A stretch of 64,000 nt of DNA from Promethearchaeota archaeon (GTDB lineage Archaea > Asgardarchaeota > Lokiarchaeia > Sigyniarchaeales > SOKP01): NCBI GenBank assembly GCA_016839765.1, contig JAEOTP010000069.1:50629-114628 (forward strand), read 5' to 3'. Every line of letters begins with the position of its first letter. The first letter of the stretch is position 1. The notes under the pieces are model-generated. The model made no database searches and was not told where the DNA came from. It saw only the letters and a list, made by a program, of their open reading frames with translations. Both the position numbers and the translations under genes were made by a program. Shown one piece after another: positions 1 through 8,113 of this stretch.

Positions 1-1197
1 GCTGTAGAAGATAGTCAAATAAAATTTCTTGAAGAGGAACGGAAACGGGGAATAGAAGATGGTATTCCGGGACTGGAGCTAATATTAGATAAAGAAAGAA
101 TTAAATACATGGAACCAAATCTTACAGATGATGTTATCGGCGTGCTTCATGCACCCACAGCAGGCATTGTTAGTCCTTATGAAATGACTTTTGCTCTTGC
201 TGAAAATGCTGCGACTAATGGAGTTAAATTCTTTCTAAATGCAAAAGTTAAAAAAATCACACATCAAGATTATCTTTTTAAATTAAAAACTAAGGCCGGT
301 GAATTTCAAGGACGAAATGTAATAAATGCGGCAGGGCTTTACGCTGCCAAAATCTCAAAAATGGTTGGTTTAGATTATTTTGAATTAATGCCAAGGAAAG
401 GGGAATATATTTTATTTGATAGAAATGCCATGCATCTAAATAAAGTTCTATTTCCTATTCCTACTAAGGTATCCAAGGGGATCCTAGTATGCCCTACTAT
501 CCATGGCAATACATTTGTAGGACCTAATGCTCAAAATATCACAGATAAGAAAGATATTTCAACCACCGAAGCAGGATTAAAAGAAATTATTGAGGGGGGT
601 AGAGGATTAGTACCTAATTTACCATTACGAGCTTCAATAAAAAATTTTGCCGGACTGAGAGCTGTACCTGATACGTATGACTTTATTATTGATAATACAG
701 ATGTTTATGGATTTATCAATGTAGCTGGTATATTATCACCTGGGTTAACTTCATGTTATGCAATAGTTGAGAGAGTAGAAGAATATCTTGAATTACTAGG
801 AGTAGAATTAAAAACTAAAGATGATTATAATCCTATACGACCAAAACCAGAAAGATTTAAAGATTTTTCTAAAGAGCAATTAGATGGGAAAATTAAAGAA
901 GATCCCGCATGGGCTAGAATAATTTGCCGATGTGAAATGATTCCAGAAAAGGAAATTGTCGATGCAATTCATAATCCTGTGGGAGCTAAAACTGTTGATG
1001 GAATAAAATTCCGTTGTAGACCAGGCATGGGGCGCTGTGGAGGAGGCTTTTGCCGCCCACGAGTCATAGAAATATTATCTCGCGAATTGGGCATAACCTA
1101 TCAAGAAGTAACAAAACGAGGCGAAGACACTTATTTTTTAATCGGTAAAACTAAAGATATTCAGTTGAGAAATATTGAAGAGGGGGTTAAAGAATGA
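1..1197 (+). CDS. GlpA-like FAD-dependent oxidoreductase with C-terminal BFD-type [2Fe-2S] domain (5' truncated by window)
   Basis: The reading frame is open from base 1, so the ATG at 109 offered by the ORF track is internal and the gene begins before the window; the FAD-binding N-terminus is missing. The visible part resembles the DAO/glycerol-3-phosphate dehydrogenase GlpA and hydroxyglutarate oxidase family (INAAGLYA, FAGLRAVPD, VAGILSPGLT). It ends in a bacterioferritin-associated-ferredoxin-like domain with cysteines in IICRCEM and FRCRPGMGRCGGGFC, which should hold a [2Fe-2S] cluster. The stop overlaps the ATG of the next gene (ATGA), and a DUF1667 gene follows; in known anaerobic bacteria this triad is often linked to glycerol use. 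Family confident; substrate inferred. Confidence 0.8.
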   Translation, partial: AVEDSQIKFLEEERKRGIEDGIPGLELILDKERIKYMEPNLTDDVIGVLHAPTAGIVSPYEMTFALAENAATNGVKFFLNAKVKKITHQDYLFKLKTKAGEFQGRNVINAAGLYAAKISKMVGLDYFELMPRKGEYILFDRNAMHLNKVLFPIPTKVSKGILVCPTIHGNTFVGPNAQNITDKKDISTTEAGLKEIIEGGRGLVPNLPLRASIKNFAGLRAVPDTYDFIIDNTDVYGFINVAGILSPGLTSCYAIVERVEEYLELLGVELKTKDDYNPIRPKPERFKDFSKEQLDGKIKEDPAWARIICRCEMIPEKEIVDAIHNPVGAKTVDGIKFRCRPGMGRCGGGFCRPRVIEILSRELGITYQEVTKRGEDTYFLIGKTKDIQLRNIEEGVKE

Positions 1198-2492
1198 ATA
1201 AATACAAAGTCGATGTGGCTGTGATTGGTTCGGGAGCAGCGGGTTTAGCTTCTGCAATTGAAGTTAAAAAGGCAGAATTAAGTGTTTTAATAATAGAAAG
1301 AGATCACGAGTTAGGTGGAATTACCCTACAATGCATTCATAATGGATTTGGATTAAAAGAATTTGAAGAAGAATTAACTGGTCCGGAATATATTCAGAGA
1401 TTTATTAATGAAGTTAAAGAATTACAAATCCCTTATCTTTTAGATACAATGGTATTTGAAATCAATAAGGATAAACTTGTTTATGCCGTTAATAAGCAAG
1501 AAGGTCTTATTGAAGTTGAAGCAAAAGCAATTATTTTAGCGATGGGTTGTAGAGAAAGAACAAGAGGAGCTATTAATATTCCTGGTTTCAGGCCTTCTGG
1601 AATATATACTGCCGGCCAAGCCCAAAGATTTGTAAATATTGAAGGTTACTTACCAGGAAATACCTTTGTTATCTTAGGAAGTGGAGATATCGGAATGATA
1701 ATGGCACGTAGATTAACATGGGAAGGATGCAAAGTAAAAGCTGTTGTAGAGATTTTACCCTACGTAAGTGGCTTATTGAGAAATCAAGTACAGTGTCTAG
1801 AGGATTATGAAATACCTCTTATTACAAACTATACCGTTACCAAAATTCATGGTAAAGATAGAATTAAAGGGGTTACAATATCAAAAGTTGATAGAAATTT
1901 TGATCGTATTGTTGGTTCAGAAAAATTTATTGAATGCGACACGTTACTTTTGTCAGTTGGTTTAATACCGGAAAATGAATTAACATTACAAGCAGGAGCC
2001 GAACTTTCTAAAAATGGTGGTCCAATAGTTGATAATAATTTAGAAACTACTATTAAAGGCATTTTTGCTTGTGGTAATGTATTACAAGTCCATGATTTAG
2101 TTGATTTGGTTACAGCAGAAGCTAAACGCGCAGGAAAAATAGCTTCTGAATATGTTAAAAGTAGAAGTGATAAGGAAATTAAAGCCCGTGAAACGATTAA
2201 ATTAGTCTCTGGAGATAATGTTAATTATGTTAAACCTGATTTAATTAATAAGAATGATCTATCAAATGATATAATCTTCACTTTTAGGGTAAGTTATCCA
2301 GATAGAAGGGTTCTAATACAATTTAAAGATGAAGAAAATAGCATCATCTATAAAAGAAAGAAAATCTATGTTATACCAAGTGAGATGGTCGAATTGAGTA
2401 TAAATTTGGAAAAACAAGGTATAAACCCTGAATGTAAAACAATAACAGTTGAAGTAATTCCTCGTCCAGAGGTATTAATAGAGGAGGATTAA
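1194..2492 (+). CDS. FAD/NAD(P)-dependent pyridine nucleotide-disulfide-type oxidoreductase
   Basis: A 432-residue flavoprotein. The N-terminal dinucleotide fold is visible as VIGSGAAGLASAIE followed by an acidic ERDHELGG strand end, and a second NAD(P)-binding fold as VILGSGDIGMIMARRL around residues 155-175. GIFACGNVLQVHDLVD near residue 285 is the usual C-terminal FAD-contacting motif. About 120 further residues at the C-terminus look like a small beta-rich domain seen in this subfamily. It overlaps the upstream GlpA-like gene by 4 bases and is followed after 16 bases by the DUF1667 gene, so the three probably form one membrane-associated or soluble electron-transfer complex. The electron donor and acceptor cannot be read from the sequence. 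Confidence 0.85.
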   Translation: MNKYKVDVAVIGSGAAGLASAIEVKKAELSVLIIERDHELGGITLQCIHNGFGLKEFEEELTGPEYIQRFINEVKELQIPYLLDTMVFEINKDKLVYAVNKQEGLIEVEAKAIILAMGCRERTRGAINIPGFRPSGIYTAGQAQRFVNIEGYLPGNTFVILGSGDIGMIMARRLTWEGCKVKAVVEILPYVSGLLRNQVQCLEDYEIPLITNYTVTKIHGKDRIKGVTISKVDRNFDRIVGSEKFIECDTLLLSVGLIPENELTLQAGAELSKNGGPIVDNNLETTIKGIFACGNVLQVHDLVDLVTAEAKRAGKIASEYVKSRSDKEIKARETIKLVSGDNVNYVKPDLINKNDLSNDIIFTFRVSYPDRRVLIQFKDEENSIIYKRKKIYVIPSEMVELSINLEKQGINPECKTITVEVIPRPEVLIEED

Positions 2493-2508
2493 TAAAAGGT
2501 GATAAACT

Positions 2509-2889
2509 ATGTCAGAACTTAGTACAATAAAAATAATTCGTTGCATTGTATGTCCAACAGGCTGTGAGATAAAAGTTAAAAAAGGGGGTGTTGAAAAAGT
2601 TACATTTGATGGTTATACTTGCGAGCGGGGACTTGAATATGCTCAGCAAGAGTATTATGAACCAAAAAGAATTCTTACTACAACTATGAGAATCGAAAAG
2701 GGGTTATTACCTTTAATTCCCGTAAGAACGGATAAAGCTATCCTTAAAGAAAAATTAAAAGATGTCTTAGAAGAAATTGCGGAAATGAAATTAAAAGCCC
2801 CAATTAAAATGGGAGATATCTTAATTGAAAACGTCCTTGGATTAGGAGCTAATATTATAGCAAGTCGGAATTTAAACAAAATAGATTAA
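2509..2889 (+). CDS. DUF1667 domain-containing protein
   Basis: A 126-residue protein with four N-terminal cysteines arranged as RCIVCPTGCEI and YTCERGLEYA, the hallmark of DUF1667. Such proteins sit next to GlpA-like and FAD oxidoreductase genes in many anaerobes and are presumed to carry a metal or Fe-S site for electron transfer; that role is inferred. Here it is the last gene of the three-gene operon. The C-terminal half (residues 60-115) carries the usual PVRTDKAI segment. The ATG at 2509 is preceded by AAAGGTGATAA, a reasonable ribosome-binding site. Confidence 0.8.
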   Translation: MSELSTIKIIRCIVCPTGCEIKVKKGGVEKVTFDGYTCERGLEYAQQEYYEPKRILTTTMRIEKGLLPLIPVRTDKAILKEKLKDVLEEIAEMKLKAPIKMGDILIENVLGLGANIIASRNLNKID

Positions 2890-2992
2890 TTATTTATTTT
2901 GTTTCTATAACTGTAGTTTCGTCTGAATAAAAATTTATAAACTATATGCAATAAAATTAAATTAAAAATCTTTTAAAAGAAATTATATCAAA

Positions 2993-3643
2993 TTGGATAT
3001 ACCAAAATTCTCAATGTTAGATTCTTTAATTATCAAAATATTACTTATTATTAGTTTCTTCTTTTTTGGGTATAATCTTACATATATCATTCTTTTCAAA
3101 AGAAGGCATAAGAACAACCAAAGTAATAATCAGATTAATAATAAACTAAAGGAAACAAGATTATTTGCAAGACTGGGCATTCATATTATCAATATTTTCA
3201 TATTTTTATGTTGTTTAAATATTTTTATATATAATTATTGGATAATAATATTTCCAAGAATTAACTTATTTTTTAGTAATATAGTACAAATCATTGGTTT
3301 TACTTTTATTATAGGGGGTAATATCACCTTATTATTAGCCTATAGGAAATTAGGAATTTATTGGGATTACCCCATTGACGGTTTGAAAAAAAAGAAAAAA
3401 TTAGTAAAATCAGGTATTTATGCTAAAATTAGACATCCAATTTACCTTTCATTTAACATTTTGTGTATTGGTTTTAATATGATTTTATTAGACTGGTTTT
3501 TATTAATTCTATATATAATTGGAGCAATTGGACTGTATTTTCAGGCAATTGATGAAGAAACGATTCTATTAGAATTTTTTGGACAAGAATATGATACTTA
3601 TATGAAAAGTACTGGTAGATTTTTTCCTAAATTCAAAAAATAA
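2993..3643 (+). CDS. Isoprenylcysteine carboxyl methyltransferase (ICMT/PEMT)-family membrane protein
   Basis: About 216 residues with four to five hydrophobic segments. The C-terminal half has the ICMT/PEMT signature: KSGIYAKIRHPIYLSFN followed by two membrane helices and DEETILLEFFGQEYDTYMKSTGRFFPKF. In known family members these bind S-adenosylmethionine and methylate a membrane substrate (prenyl-cysteine or phospholipid head group). The track start is a TTG at 2993; an in-frame ATG at 3014 is an alternative. It is monocistronic, between the redox operon and a radical SAM gene. Which substrate it methylates is unknown; in an Asgard genome with many small GTPases a prenyl-cysteine is conceivable but unsupported by the sequence. 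Confidence 0.75.
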   Translation: MDIPKFSMLDSLIIKILLIISFFFFGYNLTYIILFKRRHKNNQSNNQINNKLKETRLFARLGIHIINIFIFLCCLNIFIYNYWIIIFPRINLFFSNIVQIIGFTFIIGGNITLLLAYRKLGIYWDYPIDGLKKKKKLVKSGIYAKIRHPIYLSFNILCIGFNMILLDWFLLILYIIGAIGLYFQAIDEETILLEFFGQEYDTYMKSTGRFFPKFKK

Positions 3644-3756
3644 TTATATAAATTAAGAAAAAAACCAAATATTTATATTAACTAATTAAAAATATTCGTT
3701 ATAGAGATGTAGAAAATTTAATTAATTAAATATAATGCTTTAATATTAATGAACCA

Positions 3757-5073
3757 ATGCCTAATAGTAAAATTCTCCTTATTAATCCTCCCACTCCCCA
3801 ATATAATATGAAACTATTCCCACCACTAAATTTAATTACTATTGCAAGCCATATTCCAGAAAATTATGAAGTAAAACTAATTGATAACAATTTTGAGAAG
3901 TTAGAGTATGATGCTGATCTTGTTTGTATAAGTGCTAATACATATTCTATTCGGCGAGCTTATAACATTTCTAATAAATATAGAAAAAAGGGGATTCCTG
4001 TAATAATAGGTGGCAACCATCCTACCATTTTACCGGAGGAGGCAAAATCCTTTTCTGATTCTGTTGTAATTGGAGATGGAGAGCCTATTTGGAATGAATT
4101 ATTAAAAGACTACCACAACGGTAACTTAAAAAAATATTATAAATCAAGATTTTTTAATTTTGAAGAGGCAAAAATACCACGTAGAGATTTATTAAGAAGA
4201 TCATATTCATTTGATTCTTTAGAAACTGTTAGAGGTTGTCCTTTTGATTGTGATTTTTGCTCAGTAACAAGATTTCATGGAAGAACTTATCGCTTTAAAC
4301 CATTGAAGAATATTGAAAAAGAGGTAGAATCATTACAAAAAAATCGCATTTTTATTGTTGATGATAATATTATCGGTTATGGTGGAAAGGCTGAAGAAAG
4401 AACTATTGATTTGTTTAAGTTATTAATTGAATATGATTTAAAATGGATGGGACAAGCTTCGATTAATCTTGCAGATAATGAAAAAATTCTTTCTCTAGCA
4501 AGCAAAAGTGGTTGCATCTTTTTATTTATTGGATTTGAATCTATCCAAAGAGAAGCCTTGAGATATTTCAATAAAAAATTGAATTTAAAGAGAGGAATAA
4601 CGTCTTATAGAGATATAATTCAATGTTTACATGATTATGGTATTGGGATTATGGGATCGTTTATTATTGGAACAGATTTCGATACAAAAGAAAGTTTATC
4701 TCAATTAAAGACTTATATTAAGGAATTGGAAGTTGATATACCAAATTTTACTCATTTAACTCCGTATCCAGGAACAAAAGTCTATGAAAAGCTTTTAAAT
4801 GAGCAGAGGCTTATTAATGAAAAATTTTGGTTAAAAGATCCATTTCCAGTGTTTACATTTAAACCCAAAAATCTCACTTTGGAAGAACTATATGAACATA
4901 GTATGGATCTTATAAAAAGTTTTAATAAGATTATACCTGCTTCTTTTCGGTCCTTTAAATCCTTGATAAAAAGGAAATCGATGAGAAAATCAATCTATAT
5001 TTTAGCTGAAAGTCTAAATATTGGTAAAGTTTTAAATAAAGAATTAAACAATTATCAAAAATTCTATTTTTAA
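3757..5073 (+). CDS. B12-binding-domain-type radical SAM protein
   Basis: A 438-residue protein with an N-terminal Rossmann-like cobalamin-type domain (ILLINPPTP, then VIIGGNHPTILPEE around residues 85-100) and a radical SAM core with the [4Fe-4S] motif RGCPFDCDFCSVT near residue 160. The DxHxxG motif that ligates cobalamin in true B12 proteins is not seen (SANTYSIRRA stands at that place), so cobalamin may not be bound through a histidine. The GFESIQREALRYFNK segment and PNFTHLTPYPGT are typical of the B12-radical SAM group that modifies lipids, hopanoids or pigments. The substrate is not predictable. A stand-alone gene with its own AT-rich leader. Confidence 0.85.
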   Translation: MPNSKILLINPPTPQYNMKLFPPLNLITIASHIPENYEVKLIDNNFEKLEYDADLVCISANTYSIRRAYNISNKYRKKGIPVIIGGNHPTILPEEAKSFSDSVVIGDGEPIWNELLKDYHNGNLKKYYKSRFFNFEEAKIPRRDLLRRSYSFDSLETVRGCPFDCDFCSVTRFHGRTYRFKPLKNIEKEVESLQKNRIFIVDDNIIGYGGKAEERTIDLFKLLIEYDLKWMGQASINLADNEKILSLASKSGCIFLFIGFESIQREALRYFNKKLNLKRGITSYRDIIQCLHDYGIGIMGSFIIGTDFDTKESLSQLKTYIKELEVDIPNFTHLTPYPGTKVYEKLLNEQRLINEKFWLKDPFPVFTFKPKNLTLEELYEHSMDLIKSFNKIIPASFRSFKSLIKRKSMRKSIYILAESLNIGKVLNKELNNYQKFYF

Positions 5074-5104
5074 AAATTCCAAATCCATTTAAGTTTAAGT
5101 CGGA

Positions 5105-5671
5105 TTGTTGTTAATTCGATTAAATTTTTCTAATAGTTATTATAAAAAATTTTTTGAAACTGTCTACATTTTCTTTTTTGAATTAATAAAGAATGTTTCA
5201 AAGGTATTCCAGAAAATGACAGAAATGGACCAAATTTACAGGGTTCATAAAAATTTATATATTGGCGCATATTGGCCACGTTTAAATTTCAAGAAATTTA
5301 AGGTAATTGGAATCACAGCTATAGTTAATTTGATGGAAGAAAATCTCTATGATCCCACCTCTCAAGGATTTGCTTATTTACATAAAGGATTTCCTGATGA
5401 TTGGTATCCACCTCATACATATCTCAAAGAAATAATTGCATTCATAGATAAGCATATAAAAAATGGAAAAGTTTTAGTCCATTGCGCAATGGGAGTTTCA
5501 AGAAGCGGTGGAATAATTGTGGCATGGCTTTTAAAAAAAAATCCCAATTGGAATTGGACTGATGCGATAAATTATGTTTGGCAATCAAGATTGATTTACC
5601 CTGCTATTGAGATTAAAGAATCTATCTTGGATTATTTTGAATCAATAGAAGGGCGAAGGAGAGACATTTAA
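5105..5671 (+). CDS. Dual-specificity protein phosphatase (DSP/PTP family)
   Basis: The catalytic loop VHCAMGVSRSGGIIVAWLL contains the cysteine-dependent phosphatase signature HCxxGxxRS, with the general-acid region at FPDDWYPPHTYLKE. The core from RVHKNLYIGAYWPRL to the C-terminus is about 145 residues, the size of a minimal dual-specificity phosphatase that removes phosphate from tyrosine and serine/threonine. The track start is TTG at 5105; an in-frame ATG at 5216 (MTEMDQIYRV) would give a protein matching the minimal domain, so the first 37 residues, which include a hydrophobic stretch (FETVYIFFFELI), may not be translated. Two ten-base T tracts follow the gene. Confidence 0.85.
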   Translation: MLLIRLNFSNSYYKKFFETVYIFFFELIKNVSKVFQKMTEMDQIYRVHKNLYIGAYWPRLNFKKFKVIGITAIVNLMEENLYDPTSQGFAYLHKGFPDDWYPPHTYLKEIIAFIDKHIKNGKVLVHCAMGVSRSGGIIVAWLLKKNPNWNWTDAINYVWQSRLIYPAIEIKESILDYFESIEGRRRDI

Positions 5672-5685
5672 ATGTCAAAATTTAC

Positions 5686-5743
5686 TTTTTTTTTTGAAAT
5701 CGAGAAAGAGAGATTTTAGCTTTTAACTTTAACTTTTTTTTTT
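5686..5743 (+). terminator. Double poly-T termination region
   Basis: Two separate runs of ten T (5686-5695 and 5734-5743) lie just after the phosphatase stop codon. Archaeal RNA polymerase terminates at such T-rich stretches, so this probably ends the phosphatase transcript. Confidence 0.5.
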
Positions 5744-5818
5744 ACAAAGATTTTTAAAATGAATCTTAGATCTTTTATTAAATTACATTTTGATTAGATT
5801 TTAAAAAAAGGAGAAAAT

Positions 5819-6145
5819 ATGTCTGAATTTGAAGAAAAGGTGTTATCCTTACTCGAAAAAATCAATGATAAATTGGATAAACTTCTTAAATCAAAACCAA
5901 CTTCAACCATAGAAGTAAAAGCAGCAGGGACGGGTACAGTTAAGCCGTCTGCTATCGTTGAAAAACAAGAGGAAGAAGAAAAAGCAATAGAAAAACCCCC
6001 TGTAGAAGGAAGAAGGATATGTCCTGATTGTGGAGGAACTGACTTTAGGACTGAAGAAGATCGCTCTCAAGTATTGCATCAGATGGGAGGGATAAAAATC
6101 TACGCGAAACAATATATATGTAAGAAATGTGGAAAAGTTGTTTAA
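5819..6145 (+). CDS. Small protein with coiled-coil N-terminus and C-terminal zinc ribbon
   Basis: A 108-residue protein. Residues 1-25 (FEEKVLSLLEKINDKLDKLL) form an amphipathic helix or short coiled coil, then a charged low-complexity linker rich in Glu and Lys, then a zinc ribbon with RRICPDCGGTDF and YICKKCGKVV in the last 45 residues. The ATG at 5819 follows AAAGGAGAAAATAT, a good ribosome-binding site. No family name recognised. It belongs to a set of small zinc-ribbon proteins scattered through this window and could be a nucleic-acid or protein-interaction adaptor. Confidence 0.7.
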   Translation: MSEFEEKVLSLLEKINDKLDKLLKSKPTSTIEVKAAGTGTVKPSAIVEKQEEEEKAIEKPPVEGRRICPDCGGTDFRTEEDRSQVLHQMGGIKIYAKQYICKKCGKVV

Positions 6146-6277
6146 TTTTTTTCTTTTATTTTAAATTTTTTTAATAATCAAGCAACTCTAAATCGATTTC
6201 TTTTAAAAAAACCTTGAAAATCTGTCTCTATCATCCAATAAAGGCATCTTTTTTATCTGATGATATACAATTTTCTG

Positions 6278-8113
6278 TTATTTCTGCTTTTTCTTTTTGA
6301 ATGGATCTTTAAATTGCATTTTATATAAATGATTATAAAGACCATTTAATTCAACTAATTCTTGATGTGACCCCTCTTCAACTATTTTCCCCTTATCTAA
6401 AACAATAATACGGTCTGAATTTATTATTGTAGATAATCTATGTGCTATAGAGATGCTTGTACGCCCTTTTAATAAAGTTTCTAGGGCTTGTTGTATTAGA
6501 AGTTCACTGTATGGGTCGATAGATGAGGTTGCTTCATCTAGGATTAGAATAGGTGGATCACCTATTAATGCTCTTGCAAATGCAATCAATTGTCTTTGAC
6601 CTTCAGATAATTTACTACCCCTTTCTCCTACGATTGTATCATAGCCTCTCTCAAGATTTACTATAAATTCATGAGCATTTACCTTTTTAGCTGTTTCTAC
6701 AATTTGATCTTCAGTGGCGTTTAAATTTCCGTATCTTATGTTTTCCATAATAGTACCAGAAAATAGAAAATTCTCTTGGAGGACAATTCCCATCTTATTT
6801 CTTAGACTTTTAAGATTTATATCCTTTAAATTAATAGTATCAACATCTATCCCTCCTTTTGTCGGATCATAAAATCGAGACAGTAATTTAACGAATGTAC
6901 TCTTCCCTGCACCTGTATAACCAACTAGTGCTAATCTTTCTTTTGCTTTTACTTTTAAATTGATACTTTCTAATACTGGAACATTTTCTTCATACGAAAA
7001 ATCCACATTTTTGTATTCAATTATTCCTTTTACATTTTTTAAAACGAGAGCATCTTGTATTTCTTTTATTGATGGTTCTTCATCTAATAAACCAATAATT
7101 CTAGCTCCAGCTGCAATTGAATTTTGTAAAAGTGTTAAAAAACTAATTAATGATAATAAAGGCTCAAAGAACATAAAAATATAAAAAATAAACGCTAATA
7201 AAGTGCCTTGTGAGAGTGACCCTTCTCGAATTAAAAAGCCTGCAGTAAAAAATACAACACTAATTCCTAAAGTTATGACTAATAGACTAATTCCGGGTAT
7301 AAATGCGAGCAACTTTGCGGCTTTCATGGTCGTTTGTTTTTCTAGCTCTGTGGTGTTTTTAAATTCGTTATAATTTTCCTCCTCGACAGCAAAGGATTGA
7401 ATCGTTCGCATTCCCATAATAGACTCATCCAAATTGCTGGTTACGTCAGCAACTCTTTCTCTTAAATCCTTGAAGTATTTTCTAGCTTTTTTTAAAAGAA
7501 TAATTCCTAATCCGAAAACTATAGGTACAATCAAGAATATTACTAGTGTTAAACCAGGACTTAATATAATCATAAAAAGTAAAGCTCCAAGCACTAAAAA
7601 GATATTACTCAGAGAAATTAATAATCCTGATTGTATTAATTGTTGGATAGTATTTACATCACCAGTGAGATAATTGATCTTTTTTCCTGTTGTACGGTTG
7701 GGAGTTTCGTGATAATCTAAGCCTAATTTTTGAAATTTAATAAAAAGTTCTGCTCTTAAATTGAACATTGTAATTGTTGCTAATTTTTGTATAATATAAT
7801 TTTGGGCTATCCTTATAAGAACTCCAGAAATTGTCAAAACAAAAAAAATAATCCCAAGAATAATAACTACATCAATATTACCTTCAGTTGCACCTATTCC
7901 ACCACCCAAACCATCATCCACCAATGATTTAAATACTAAGGGAGTAAACCAATTAAACGCTATATTTAAAATGATAAATATGGTAAGAGGGAAGAACAGC
8001 TTTCTATTTTTTTTTCCAATATACCGAATGAATCTCCCTAATATTTTTAAAGTCCCTTTAATATCTCTCTTTTCCTTATGTTCTTCATTTACTTCTTTTT
8101 TTTCTCTCGACAC
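6278..8113 (-). CDS. ABC transporter half-exporter (TMD-NBD), subunit with canonical Walker B
   Basis: A 611-residue type IV ABC half-transporter: six membrane helices in residues 35-330, then a nucleotide-binding domain with Walker A GYTGAGKSTF, Q-loop IVLQENFLFSG, signature LSEGQRQL (usual form LSGGQ, so degenerate), Walker B ILILDEATS with catalytic Glu, and H-loop IAHRLST. Start is GTG at 8113, sharing one base with the TAG stop of the upstream half-transporter, so the two are translationally coupled. The pattern of defects in the two subunits fits a heterodimeric exporter with one active and one degenerate ATP site, as in bacterial TM287/288-type pumps. Substrate unknown; probably lipid or drug-like compounds. 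Confidence 0.9.
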   Translation of the reverse strand: MSREKKEVNEEHKEKRDIKGTLKILGRFIRYIGKKNRKLFFPLTIFIILNIAFNWFTPLVFKSLVDDGLGGGIGATEGNIDVVIILGIIFFVLTISGVLIRIAQNYIIQKLATITMFNLRAELFIKFQKLGLDYHETPNRTTGKKINYLTGDVNTIQQLIQSGLLISLSNIFLVLGALLFMIILSPGLTLVIFLIVPIVFGLGIILLKKARKYFKDLRERVADVTSNLDESIMGMRTIQSFAVEEENYNEFKNTTELEKQTTMKAAKLLAFIPGISLLVITLGISVVFFTAGFLIREGSLSQGTLLAFIFYIFMFFEPLLSLISFLTLLQNSIAAGARIIGLLDEEPSIKEIQDALVLKNVKGIIEYKNVDFSYEENVPVLESINLKVKAKERLALVGYTGAGKSTFVKLLSRFYDPTKGGIDVDTINLKDINLKSLRNKMGIVLQENFLFSGTIMENIRYGNLNATEDQIVETAKKVNAHEFIVNLERGYDTIVGERGSKLSEGQRQLIAFARALIGDPPILILDEATSSIDPYSELLIQQALETLLKGRTSISIAHRLSTIINSDRIIVLDKGKIVEEGSHQELVELNGLYNHLYKMQFKDPFKKKKQK

